A DNA stretch of 64,000 bases from Candidatus Pelagibacter ubique HIMB140 (GTDB lineage Bacteria > Pseudomonadota > Alphaproteobacteria > Pelagibacterales > Pelagibacteraceae): assembly GCF_025558165.1 (NCBI RefSeq), contig NZ_LAMZ01000001.1, positions 868,001 to 932,000 of the forward strand. The letters run 5' to 3'. Shown piece by piece: positions 56,097-63,928 of this stretch (positions within the stretch are counted from its first letter, which is position 1; each line of letters begins with the position of its first letter). Made by a program: the position numbers and the translations under genes. The notes beneath the pieces were generated by a model. The model made no database searches and was not told the DNA's origin. It was given only the letters and a program-made list of their open reading frames with translations.

Positions 56097-56648
56097 TTAA
56101 TCGTCATTTAGACTATTACCTGCGTAAGGCTTAAAATTTTTATCTTTATATTGTTTTTTATATATCGCAGCTTTTTTTAAAATTTCTTTAGTTAGTTCAG
56201 ATTTTAAATTTCCTTTATAATCTGAAATCGTGCAATTAACTAAATTTTCACATTTTTTATAAAAAATTTTTATGTCTAAAGCATCCGATCTTACTTCGTT
56301 ACTTAAAAATCTTATAGTAACTTTGATTGCTTCATTGGGATTTTCAGAATACCAATCTGTAATAATAATTCCTCCACTATAATTTGCTGAAGTTAATGGC
56401 ATAAAATCAATTATATCTAAAGAGGCTCTCCATAATTCATTTGAGCTTGCAAATTCAAAACTTCCACCACCACCTGACATATTTTGCATAGCAGTATCAA
56501 GCCTGAAACCTTTCCCTTCTTCTAAATTTTTTTTAACTCTTTCTCTTGGATCAGGCGGATTTTTTCTTGCATCTCCTCCTTTGCAATTTAACAGAAGTAA
56601 ACTTGTTAAAACGGTTGTTAAGATAATTTTGATTAATTTATGAGACAT
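56097..56648 (-). CDS. DUF3576 outer-membrane lipoprotein
   Basis: 183 residues from the ATG at 56648 ([10 protein letters not shown]), which gives a clean signal peptide and lipobox LLLLNCKGG; an ATG 11 codons upstream would bury it. The Gly-rich [10 protein letters not shown] and [26 protein letters not shown] match DUF3576, a CsgG-like alphaproteobacterial family usually encoded next to leuS, as here. Function unknown, probably envelope-located. Cys residues in [11 protein letters not shown] may pair. Confidence 0.88.
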   Translation of the reverse strand: MSHKLIKIILTTVLTSLLLLNCKGGDARKNPPDPRERVKKNLEEGKGFRLDTAMQNMSGGGGSFEFASSNELWRASLDIIDFMPLTSANYSGGIIITDWYSENPNEAIKVTIRFLSNEVRSDALDIKIFYKKCENLVNCTISDYKGNLKSELTKEILKKAAIYKKQYKDKNFKPYAGNSLNDD

Positions 56649-56854
56649 TTTAATTGGTAATATAAAAGGGATTATATACATTAAAAAAAAAAATTAAAAA
56701 AACCTTATATTTTACTGTTATTAATAGTGTTGTAAAAATACAACATAAGGTAAAAAAAACCATTTTTCTTCGATTTTAGGGAAAAAAAAACACTAAAAAT
56801 GTTAAAAGTTCAGCGTTTATTATTAATAATAACAATCAAAAAGGAGTAATTAAT
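56649..56854 (+). promoter_or_regulatory. Porin upstream region with nested inverted repeats
   Basis: 206 bases without a gene. 56728-56745 is a 7-bp inverted repeat (TGTTGTA-AAAA-TACAACA) nested inside an outer pair ACCTTAT (56702-56708) and ATAAGGT (56745-56751). Further down, 56817-56832 is a 16-base perfect AT-only palindrome just before a strong AGGAG ribosome site (56842-56846). Promoter hexamers are not clear. The structure may regulate the abundant porin. Confidence 0.5.
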
Positions 56855-57841
56855 ATGAACAACTTTAAAAAAATTGGATTATCAGCATTAGCTGGTTCTC
56901 TAGTTGCTGTTTCAGCACAAGCTGCTGATGTATCACTAAGTGGTGGTGCTTCTGTTGCTTTTACAAGTGCTTTTGATAGTGACAAAACTGGTTACTACAT
57001 GAATGACAGTGTAACTATGACAATTTCAGGTGAAACTGATAATGGTTTAACTGTTACTACTAGCTTAGAGCTAGATGGTGCTGGTGCGGCTTCTACTGGA
57101 AGTTTCGATAACAGAAGCATCAAAATTGGTAACGATGAAATGGGTACAGTTACTTTTGCTGGTCACGGTGGTGATTCAGTAATAGGTGGTTGGGATGATG
57201 TAATGCCAACAGCTTATGAAGAAGTATTTGCTCTAACTAAGAAAAGAGCTGACGGTACTGCAGATGGTAACACAGTAATCGCTGGTTACAGTGGAGATAA
57301 CTTATGGAGATATGACTCGCCAAGTATTGGTGGTGCATCATTCCATATGGCTTACCAATCAGCTGGAACTGCAGCTGCTTCAGGTGGAACTCCAGCTAAA
57401 GTAAGCTCATACAGTGATATGGGTATCCAAATAGCTCCAGAAATGGTTGAAGGTTTATCTATTGGTTATGCAGTTGGTGAGTATGACGAAACTGCTACTA
57501 AATCAATCGATGTTTCAACTTTATGGGTTAAATATGCAGTAGGTTCATTTACAGTTGGTGTTCAAGAATCTGAAAGAGATGGATCAGCAGCAGCTGACCA
57601 TGATTCTTCTGAGTCTTGGGGTGTATCATACGCTGTGAACGATGACTTCTCAGTATCTTACGGACAACACACGTACGAAGAAGGTACAAGTACAACTGAA
57701 CAGGAATCATCTGGTTTCTCTGCTTCTTATACATCAGGTGGTGTATCAATAAGTGCAGCGTTTAACTCTACTGATAACATTCAGAACAGTGCAACTGACG
57801 ACGAAGATTCATACGAAATCGCGTTCTCATTTGCATTCTAA
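56855..57841 (+). CDS. Outer-membrane porin, major
   Basis: 328 residues. Signal peptide KKIGLSALAGSLVAVSAQA ends at about residue 23. The mature part is Gly/Ser/Thr/Asp-rich with alternating beta-strand patterns (VSLSGGASVAF, TVTTSLELDGAG, FTVGVQESE) and ends in FAF, the terminal aromatic required by the barrel-assembly machinery. It likely lets small solutes through the outer membrane. C-ending codons (ttc, tac, aac) are common, a sign of high expression. It has its own terminator. Confidence 0.9.
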   Translation: MNNFKKIGLSALAGSLVAVSAQAADVSLSGGASVAFTSAFDSDKTGYYMNDSVTMTISGETDNGLTVTTSLELDGAGAASTGSFDNRSIKIGNDEMGTVTFAGHGGDSVIGGWDDVMPTAYEEVFALTKKRADGTADGNTVIAGYSGDNLWRYDSPSIGGASFHMAYQSAGTAAASGGTPAKVSSYSDMGIQIAPEMVEGLSIGYAVGEYDETATKSIDVSTLWVKYAVGSFTVGVQESERDGSAAADHDSSESWGVSYAVNDDFSVSYGQHTYEEGTSTTEQESSGFSASYTSGGVSISAAFNSTDNIQNSATDDEDSYEIAFSFAF

Positions 57842-57862
57842 TCTAATTAGATTGTAATTTAT

Positions 57863-57895
57863 AAAAAGGCCTCTTTTTTAAGAGGCCTTTTTTTT
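57863..57895 (+). terminator. Intrinsic terminator after the porin
   Basis: AAAAAGGCCTCTT and AAGAGGCCTTTTT pair perfectly around a four-base loop and end in a run of T. It lies 22 bases past the porin stop. The inverted repeat could also work in the other direction for the convergent ThiE-like gene, whose stop is at 57894. Confidence 0.92.
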
Positions 57896-58418
57896 ATTCA
57901 AAATAAGATATTCCAGCAAATTTAGATTGATTTAAAATTTTGAGTTTTTTTATATTGTTTTTAGAAATACCACCCAAAACAACCACTTCTTTTTTTGTAA
58001 GCTTTGAAAGTAATCTAAATTTATTTATTCCTAAATAATTTTTATTTTTTTTAAATAATGATGATAAGAAAATTTGATCAACTTTTTGTATTTCTTTAAT
58101 TTTTATTTCTTTAAGATTGTGTGCAGATCCTATAATTTTGAAATTTTTTTTTAAGGAATAGGATAAATGCTTTGTATATTTATTAAATGATGGAATATAC
58201 GCCCCGTCTAAATTAAGTTTTATTGCAAGTCGAATGTTATTAGATAGATAAAACTTTATTCTTTTTTTTTTACAATAGTTTTTAATTTTTAAAATAAGTT
58301 TTTCATCTGCATTTTCTGATGAATAGTTTCTATAGATAATAATAGTTTGCTTGTTTTGTTTATCAATATTGTTTGTTTCAAATTTATTTATGAAGTAATA
58401 TTTAGTATTTTTATGCAT
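57894..58418 (-). CDS. Degenerate ThiE/TenI-like protein
   Basis: 174 residues. The TIM-barrel end LTKKEVVVLGGISKNNIKKL and the strand FKIIGSAHNLKEI resemble thiamine-phosphate synthase, and QIFLSSLFKKNKNYLGI resembles the ...SPVFPTxS phosphate loop. The N-terminal motif for diphosphate binding is not recognisable and the protein is short, so it may not make thiamine phosphate. It is encoded head-to-head with yggS, the two ATG codons forming ATGCAT at 58413-58418. Confidence 0.75.
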   Translation of the reverse strand: MHKNTKYYFINKFETNNIDKQNKQTIIIYRNYSSENADEKLILKIKNYCKKKRIKFYLSNNIRLAIKLNLDGAYIPSFNKYTKHLSYSLKKNFKIIGSAHNLKEIKIKEIQKVDQIFLSSLFKKNKNYLGINKFRLLSKLTKKEVVVLGGISKNNIKKLKILNQSKFAGISYFE

Positions 58419-59072
58419 AACACTGTTAAAAATTTATTAGATATTGATAATAATATTCAAGTTAATCTCAATAAATTTAATATTAATAGAACCCCTAAAA
58501 TTATAGCAGTATCCAAAACTTTTGAAATTGACAAAATTTTACCACTTATAGAACATGGACATATTGATTTTGGAGAAAATAAAGTTCAGGAAGCAAATGA
58601 AAAATGGTCGGCAATTAAAAAAAACAATTTGCAGATAAAATTACATATGATTGGAAAATTACAGACGAACAAAGTAAAATACGCAGTAAGAATATTCGAT
58701 TATATCCATTCAGTTGATAGCACGAAACTTGCTAAAAAAATTGCTGATGAACAAAAAAAAATAAATAAAAAAATTAAAGTTTTTTTGCAGATAAACATAG
58801 GTGAGGAAGAACAAAAATCAGGTGTTAAAAAAGAAGAAACAGGTCAGCTAGTTTCTTACTGTAAAGAAATTGGATTAGATTTAATTGGACTCATGTGTAT
58901 TCCCCCAGCAAATATTGATCCTAATAATTATTTTAAAGAGATTAGCAAACTAAATAAATCTTTCGATTTAAATGAGTTAAGTATGGGCATGTCTTCTGAT
59001 TATCTTGTTGCAGTTAAACACTCCGCTACATATGTTAGGATTGGATCTAGTATCTTTGGTCAACGAAATTAA
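58413..59072 (+). CDS. YggS-family PLP-homeostasis protein
   Basis: 219 residues from the ATG at 58413 (MHNTVKNLLD); an ATG at 58347 would lie inside the divergent gene. PLP-binding Lys35 is in IIAVSKTFEID; HFIGKLQTNK-like HMIGKLQTNKVKYA, LQINIGEEEQKSGV and LSMGMSSDYLVAV complete the family. It buffers pyridoxal phosphate in the cytoplasm. Its stop shares a TTAA with the L,D-transpeptidase. Confidence 0.94.
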   Translation: MHNTVKNLLDIDNNIQVNLNKFNINRTPKIIAVSKTFEIDKILPLIEHGHIDFGENKVQEANEKWSAIKKNNLQIKLHMIGKLQTNKVKYAVRIFDYIHSVDSTKLAKKIADEQKKINKKIKVFLQINIGEEEQKSGVKKEETGQLVSYCKEIGLDLIGLMCIPPANIDPNNYFKEISKLNKSFDLNELSMGMSSDYLVAVKHSATYVRIGSSIFGQRN

Positions 59073-59563
59073 AAAATTTTAATTTTAGAATTTTTTTTGA
59101 TTAATTTAAGTAGAATTAAAAAATCTTTTTTTTTTAAAGCAATACATCCAGCTGTAGTTTTAAAATCTTTTGTTAAGTGAATAAAAATGCAACTTCCTAG
59201 CCCAGTAATAGGTTTCTCAAAATTGTATTTAATCGGTATTAGCAAATCATATTTATGATCACTTCTTCGTAATTTTTCATGTCTAATTTTTTTTTTAATT
59301 TTGATAAGTTTGTTATATTTTTTTGGAAAGCGAGTATCATCACACCAACCCATATTTCTTTTTATCTCAATACTTTTAAGTTTTGTTAGTGGTTTTTTTA
59401 AACGATCTTTCCTAAAGTAAAGGTTTTCAAGTTTGAATGTACCTTTTGGAGTTTTTTTGTCTCCTTCTTTCTTGTTTTTTGTTGACCCTTTTTTTCCTAT
59501 ACAACAGTTAAATGTAAATTCATCTAGTTGAAGAGTATGTTTATTTTTTACCAAAATTGTCAT
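59069..59563 (-). CDS. L,D-transpeptidase-family (YkuD) protein without signal peptide
   Basis: 164 residues. The catalytic region is IFIHLTKDFKTTAGCIAL (His and Cys of the YkuD fold), preceded by KTPKGTFKL and RNMGWCDD. Such enzymes make or break L,D-crosslinks in peptidoglycan. No N-terminal signal or membrane helix is visible; the protein starts with charged TILVKNKHT. Either export is unconventional or it acts on another substrate in the cytoplasm. It is Lys-rich and divergent from the OmpR-like gene by five bases. Confidence 0.85.
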   Translation of the reverse strand: MTILVKNKHTLQLDEFTFNCCIGKKGSTKNKKEGDKKTPKGTFKLENLYFRKDRLKKPLTKLKSIEIKRNMGWCDDTRFPKKYNKLIKIKKKIRHEKLRRSDHKYDLLIPIKYNFEKPITGLGSCIFIHLTKDFKTTAGCIALKKKDFLILLKLIKKNSKIKIF

Positions 59564-59568
59564 AATCT

Positions 59569-60138
59569 ATGTCAATGTTAATTAAGAATATAATAATTTA
59601 TAAATTTTTAGAATTATATCATATTCTAGAAGAACTTTGCTCAGATTTAAATTTTAACATTTTATATGCAGATGATAAAAATATTTTAAATGATAAATTA
59701 AAAAATCTTGGTAATTATTTAGTTATAACAAACAATGCAAACTTGAATATTAATCGTCAATTTGTTTTAAACCAAATACCTATAAGTATTTATAAATTAG
59801 CAGAAAAAATTAACATTGAATTTCTAAAAGCACAGTTCAACAACCAATCAGAAGTAAAAGTAAAAAATTATATTATTGATTTAAATTCTAGAGAAATCTT
59901 ATTAAAAAAAATTAAGCTTAAATTGACTGAAAAAGAAATTAATACAATTACTTTTTTGTCTAAATCAAATAAGCCTGTGAGTGTTGATGAGCTACAGGAA
60001 AAGGTGTGGAGGTATCAATTTGATATAGAAACACATACTGTTGAAACTCACATTTATCGATTAAGAAAAAAAATTCTAAATACTTTTAATGATCATGAAT
60101 TTATAATTAGCAAAAAAAATGGTTATCAAATTAAATAA
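59569..60138 (+). CDS. OmpR-type winged-helix protein with degenerate receiver region
   Basis: 189 residues. The C-terminal ~85 residues are a winged-helix DNA-binding domain (LTEKEINTITFLSKS, VSVDELQEKVWRYQFD, VETHIYRLRKKI, FIISKKNGYQIK). The N-terminal 100 residues have the length of a receiver domain but lack the acidic DD pair, the DxxMP phosphorylation site and the conserved Lys, so phosphorelay control is unlikely. Overlaps the ArfA gene by 20 bases. Confidence 0.85.
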   Translation: MSMLIKNIIIYKFLELYHILEELCSDLNFNILYADDKNILNDKLKNLGNYLVITNNANLNINRQFVLNQIPISIYKLAEKINIEFLKAQFNNQSEVKVKNYIIDLNSREILLKKIKLKLTEKEINTITFLSKSNKPVSVDELQEKVWRYQFDIETHTVETHIYRLRKKILNTFNDHEFIISKKNGYQIK

Positions 60139-60238
60139 GAAAAATCCAATTGCCAAAGATTTATTTACAAAAAAATATAAACCGAAAACACTTAGACCTA
60201 AAAAAGGAAAAGGGAGTTTTAAAAGAAAGAAAAGTTAA
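60119..60238 (+). CDS. arfA: Alternative ribosome-rescue factor ArfA
   Basis: 39 residues, from ATG at 60119 to TAA at 60236-60238. The motif KKGKGSFKRKKS closely matches the ArfA core KKGKGSYxRK, and NPIAKDLF precedes it as in the family. ArfA recruits RF2 to free ribosomes stalled on messages without a stop codon. It starts inside the upstream regulator gene in another frame. The coding region is too short for typical gene finders. Confidence 0.85.
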   Translation: MVIKLNKKNPIAKDLFTKKYKPKTLRPKKGKGSFKRKKS

Positions 60239-60240
60239 AT

Positions 60241-61170
60241 CTAAAGTCTTGCACCAATTTGCTGTATTACTCTAGATGACATTTCTGTCCCTTTTTTTAG
60301 ACATTCCATTGTATCTAATTTATTAATGTATCCATGTAAAAATCCTGCAGCAAATAAATCACCTGCACCTGTAAGATCGATAATTTTTAGATTTTTTTCA
60401 ATATCGTCTTCAATAACCTCATCTCCATTAACCGCAATTGCACCTTTTTCCCCCCTAGTTATAACAAATAATTTATTAAGTTGTTTTGAAAAATTTATAA
60501 CTTCTTCAAAGTTCTTTGCATCAATTAATGATGTAACTTCTTGTTCGTTAGCAAAAATTATATCAAGCTTGTTTTTAACTAATTTTAAAAAATGAGGTTT
60601 ATGTCTTTCTACACAAAATAAGTCAGAAAGTGACATAGCAACTTTTTTTGCATTATTTATTGCTTTATCGAAAGCTTTCTTAGGTTCTCCCTTGTCCCAC
60701 AGATATCCCTCTAAAAAAATTATCTCACTTCTTTTAATAGCATTGGTATCAACATCGTTTTCATTAATTTTTCCTGCCGTACCTAAAAAAGTACACATAG
60801 TTCTCTCTGAGTCTGGAGTTACCAAGATTAAACATGTTCCTGTTGGTAATACTTCTTTTTTTTTTGAATAAAAATATTCTACATTTTCCTTTTTTAAACC
60901 TTCCTCGTAATTACTACCAAATTTATCATCTGAAATTTTTCCTATAAATCCAACTTTATTACCAAGTTGAGATATACCGACTATAGAGTTTGCAACTGAT
61001 CCTCCAGAAACTGTTTTTTCTATTTTAAGATTTTTTAATAGATCTTTGAACTCATTTTCATCAAAGAATAATTTCATAGTACTTTTTGTAAGATTATTTT
61101 CCTCAATGAAATTGTCATCTACTTTACAAATTACATCTACAATAGCATTACCTATTCCCAAAATTTTCAT
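60241..61170 (-). CDS. PfkB-family kinase (adenosine kinase-like)
   Basis: 309 residues. PfkB signature 2 is DLTGAGDLFAAGF, with the catalytic Asp; the N-terminal GNAIVDVICKVDD, GGSVANSIVG and TCLILVTPDSERTMCTFLG are of the adenosine/sugar kinase branch. It phosphorylates adenosine or a small sugar in the cytoplasm. The substrate is not certain. It is followed by nth after one base. Confidence 0.92.
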   Translation of the reverse strand: MKILGIGNAIVDVICKVDDNFIEENNLTKSTMKLFFDENEFKDLLKNLKIEKTVSGGSVANSIVGISQLGNKVGFIGKISDDKFGSNYEEGLKKENVEYFYSKKKEVLPTGTCLILVTPDSERTMCTFLGTAGKINENDVDTNAIKRSEIIFLEGYLWDKGEPKKAFDKAINNAKKVAMSLSDLFCVERHKPHFLKLVKNKLDIIFANEQEVTSLIDAKNFEEVINFSKQLNKLFVITRGEKGAIAVNGDEVIEDDIEKNLKIIDLTGAGDLFAAGFLHGYINKLDTMECLKKGTEMSSRVIQQIGARL

Positions 61171-61171
61171 A

Positions 61172-61825
61172 TCAAGCTTTTTTTGTAATAACAGGTTTTT
61201 TTCTATTTGGGTAGCACGTAGTACATATTTTACAACTTAGCCCATAACAATCTCTAGCTTTACAATATTCTCTACCATAAAAAATTATCTGTAAATGAAG
61301 TTTTGACCAGGTTTTTTTTGGAAAAATTCTTTTTAGATCTTTCTCAGTCTGAACTACATTTTTTCCATTTGTTAAACCCCATCTTTGTGCAAGTCTGTGA
61401 ATATGAGTATCTATAGCAAAAGCTGGAAATCCAAAACCTTGAGACATTACTACACTTGCTGTTTTATGGCCCACACCAGGTAATTTTTCAAGTTCTTCAA
61501 AAGTTCTAGGTACTTTACCCTCATGTTTTTCTAGCACTTGTTTTGACATCAAGTAAATGCTTTTAGCTTTGATTCTAAAAATCCCAATTTTTTTTATTAA
61601 TTTTTCAATTTTCTTTCTTCCTAATTTTACAAAATGTTCTGGCTTATAGTATTTTGGATATATATGTTTTGTTACATTGTTGACATTTATATCAGTACAT
61701 TGAGCAGACAGTAAAACTGAAATTAAAAGAGTGAAAGTATTTTTACTTTTTAGAGGAACTGGTGCTTTAGGATAAATTTTATTTAAAGTTTTGATAATTA
61801 TTTTTGCTTTTTCTTTTTCATTCAT
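61172..61825 (-). CDS. nth: Endonuclease III
   Basis: 217 residues. The helix-hairpin-helix LPGVGHKTASVV contains Lys121, and Asp139 in FAIDTHIHR is the second catalytic residue; both fit the glycosylase/lyase that removes oxidised pyrimidines. The C-terminal iron-sulfur loop has five Cys (188, 193, 198, 201, 204) instead of the usual C-x6-C-x2-C-x5-C spacing. Upstream dapB ends on the same base that begins this gene's neighbour. Confidence 0.95.
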   Translation of the reverse strand: MNEKEKAKIIIKTLNKIYPKAPVPLKSKNTFTLLISVLLSAQCTDINVNNVTKHIYPKYYKPEHFVKLGRKKIEKLIKKIGIFRIKAKSIYLMSKQVLEKHEGKVPRTFEELEKLPGVGHKTASVVMSQGFGFPAFAIDTHIHRLAQRWGLTNGKNVVQTEKDLKRIFPKKTWSKLHLQIIFYGREYCKARDCYGLSCKICTTCYPNRKKPVITKKA

Positions 61826-62601
61826 TAAGAAAAGTTAAGTAAATCTCTCATTGAATATAATCCTGGTTTTTTTTTCATTAACCATTTTGATGCTGTTAAA
61901 GCTCCATCTGAGTAAAGTGCTCTATCAAAAGCCTCATGATTTAATGTAATTATTTCTTTACCACTTGAGAATTTTACTTCATGTTCACCAATAATTTCAC
62001 CTTTTCTAATTGAGTTAAAATTAATTTTTTTTCCATAAGGAAATGTTTTTTTATTCAAGAATTTCTTACCAATTAAATTATATAAATTTTTATTTTTTCC
62101 ATCAGCAATTCCTTTTCCAAGCATTAATGCTGTACCAGATGGATAGTCTTTTTTATGTTTGTGGTGTACCTCAAATATTTTGCTCAAGTATTCTTCATTT
62201 AGTGATTTAGAGACAATTTCAGTTAAATACATTAATAAATTTACACCCAAACTCATGTTACCAGCTTTTAAAATAGCTATTTTTTTTGAATATTTTTTAA
62301 TTTGATTTTCTTGAGCTCTAGAAAATCCAGTGGTACCAATTACTACTTTTTTTTTTAATTTTGATGCTATTTTTAATATTTCAAGGGTGCATTTAGGAAC
62401 AGTAAAATCAATAATTACATCAATTTTTTTAAAGGCTTTATCAGAATTTAATTCAGGTTTAATTCCATTAAATTTTTTATTTACCAATCTATTTTCTGTA
62501 AGTGTAACTAATTTGAAATTTTTATTTTTCTTAGATGACTCGATGAGTTGTTGACCCATCCTTCCCATGCATCCTGAAATAGCTAAATTAATTTTTTTCA
62601 T
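61825..62601 (-). CDS. dapB: 4-hydroxy-tetrahydrodipicolinate reductase
   Basis: 258 residues from the ATG at 62601 (MKKINLAISGCMGRMG); a start at 62652 would read through a small upstream gene. The NAD(P) loop is SGCMGRMGQ, and the catalytic EVHHKHKKDYPSGTALMLGK carries the His-His and Lys active site. It makes tetrahydrodipicolinate for lysine and peptidoglycan. The ATG overlaps the stop of the 55-residue gene by one base. Confidence 0.97.
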   Translation of the reverse strand: MKKINLAISGCMGRMGQQLIESSKKNKNFKLVTLTENRLVNKKFNGIKPELNSDKAFKKIDVIIDFTVPKCTLEILKIASKLKKKVVIGTTGFSRAQENQIKKYSKKIAILKAGNMSLGVNLLMYLTEIVSKSLNEEYLSKIFEVHHKHKKDYPSGTALMLGKGIADGKNKNLYNLIGKKFLNKKTFPYGKKINFNSIRKGEIIGEHEVKFSSGKEIITLNHEAFDRALYSDGALTASKWLMKKKPGLYSMRDLLNFS

Positions 62602-62768
62602 TAAGTGATAAAATATAGAAATATCATAAGAACAATTATAATGACACCCCAAATACTTAAATTTTTAAAAAAAACTTTTTTCTTAAAGTTTGATTTTATG
62701 AAGCTAGGTAAAATTAGAATTAGTATTAATATTAAAGCTATTGATGGAATTATTTCTTCTAATCCCAC
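62601..62768 (-). CDS. Small 2-TM membrane protein between dnaJ and dapB
   Basis: 55 residues starting at a GTG (62768), three bases after the dnaJ stop. Two hydrophobic helices (an ALILILILILILP run and GVIIIVLMIFLYFI) flank a basic KSNFKKKVFFKN loop. The stop TAA overlaps dapB's ATG by one base (TAATG). No family is recognised. Tight spacing on both sides argues for a real gene. Confidence 0.65.
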   Translation of the reverse strand: MGLEEIIPSIALILILILILPSFIKSNFKKKVFFKNLSIWGVIIIVLMIFLYFIT

Positions 62769-62771
62769 AAA

Positions 62772-63899
62772 TTAATTCTTCCAAAAGTCTTTTGCTTTTT
62801 GAAAAAACTTTTTAATACTTGGATTTGACTTGTCGTTTTCTATTTCTCTAAATTGTTCTAATAATTCTTTCTGTTTTTTGTTTAAATATACAGGCACTTC
62901 TGTTTTTACCTGAACATATAAATCACCAAAATCACCTCTTCTCATAAATGGCATTCCTTTACCTTTTAATCTAAATTGTTTACCATTTTGAGTTCCATCT
63001 GGAATTTTTATTTTTGCCCGCCCACCATCAATTGTTGGTATTTCAATAGTAGTTCCGAGAGCCGCATCAGCAAGAGATAGAGGAAATTCAAAAAATAAGT
63101 TTTCATCTGATCTTTTAAATAGTTCATGAGAATGAACATTTATAAATAAATATAAATCACCTGTAGCACCACCTCTGCTGCCAGCTTCACCCTTTCCAGC
63201 AAGTCTTATTCTAGTACCATCATCTACTCCTTTCGGAATAGTTACAGATATTTTTTTGGATGCTTGTTTTTTGCCCTGACCATTACAATCATTGCATGGA
63301 TTGGTGATTTCTTCACCATTACCATTACATTGTGGACATGTTTGTTGAACAGTAAAGAAACCCTGGTTAGATCTTATTCTTCCATTTCCTCCACAATAAG
63401 AGCACCTGTCTGGAGAGTAACCTGGTTCTGAACCATTACCTTTACAAGTTCCACATTGCTCAGTAGTTGCAAATTTTATATCTTGTTTTTTCCCGTGATA
63501 AGCTTCCTCTAATGAAATTGACAAATCGTACCTTAAATCTGAACCTCTGTTGTTTGACCTTCTGTTTCTTGATCTCCCTCCACCTCCAAAATCACCAAAG
63601 AAATCTTCAAAAATATCTGAAAAATCAGCTCCACTAAAACCACCAAAACCGCCACCTGGTCTACCGCCACCATTTTCAAATGCAGCATGTCCAAAGTTAT
63701 CGTAGTTTTGTTTTTTTTCTTTGTCTGAAAGTATTCCGTAGGCTTCACTAGCTTCCTTAAATTTCTCCTCAGCCTTTGAATCACCTGGATTTTTATCTGG
63801 ATGATATTTAACTGCTAGTTTTCTATATGCAGATTTTAGCTCATCAGGACTTGCGCTTTTGTTAACGCCTAGGACATCATAATAGTCTCTTTTAGCCAT
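62772..63899 (-). CDS. dnaJ: Chaperone DnaJ
   Basis: 375 residues from the ATG at 63899 ([12 protein letters not shown]); a TTG one codon earlier is also in frame, and GGGG sits a few bases upstream. J domain with HPD in KYHPDKNPG, a Gly/Phe linker, then the zinc-finger repeats [24 protein letters not shown] and CNDCNGQG. It stimulates the DnaK ATPase and lies 29 bases after dnaK. Confidence 0.98.
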   Translation of the reverse strand: MAKRDYYDVLGVNKSASPDELKSAYRKLAVKYHPDKNPGDSKAEEKFKEASEAYGILSDKEKKQNYDNFGHAAFENGGGRPGGGFGGFSGADFSDIFEDFFGDFGGGGRSRNRRSNNRGSDLRYDLSISLEEAYHGKKQDIKFATTEQCGTCKGNGSEPGYSPDRCSYCGGNGRIRSNQGFFTVQQTCPQCNGNGEEITNPCNDCNGQGKKQASKKISVTIPKGVDDGTRIRLAGKGEAGSRGGATGDLYLFINVHSHELFKRSDENLFFEFPLSLADAALGTTIEIPTIDGGRAKIKIPDGTQNGKQFRLKGKGMPFMRRGDFGDLYVQVKTEVPVYLNKKQKELLEQFREIENDKSNPSIKKFFQKAKDFWKN

Positions 63900-63928
63900 C
63901 AAATTACCCCAGACAATTAAATGTCAGT

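Noticed and set aside
57549..57749. Minus-strand frame in the porin gene
   Set aside because: Antisense shadow within a highly biased coding sequence.
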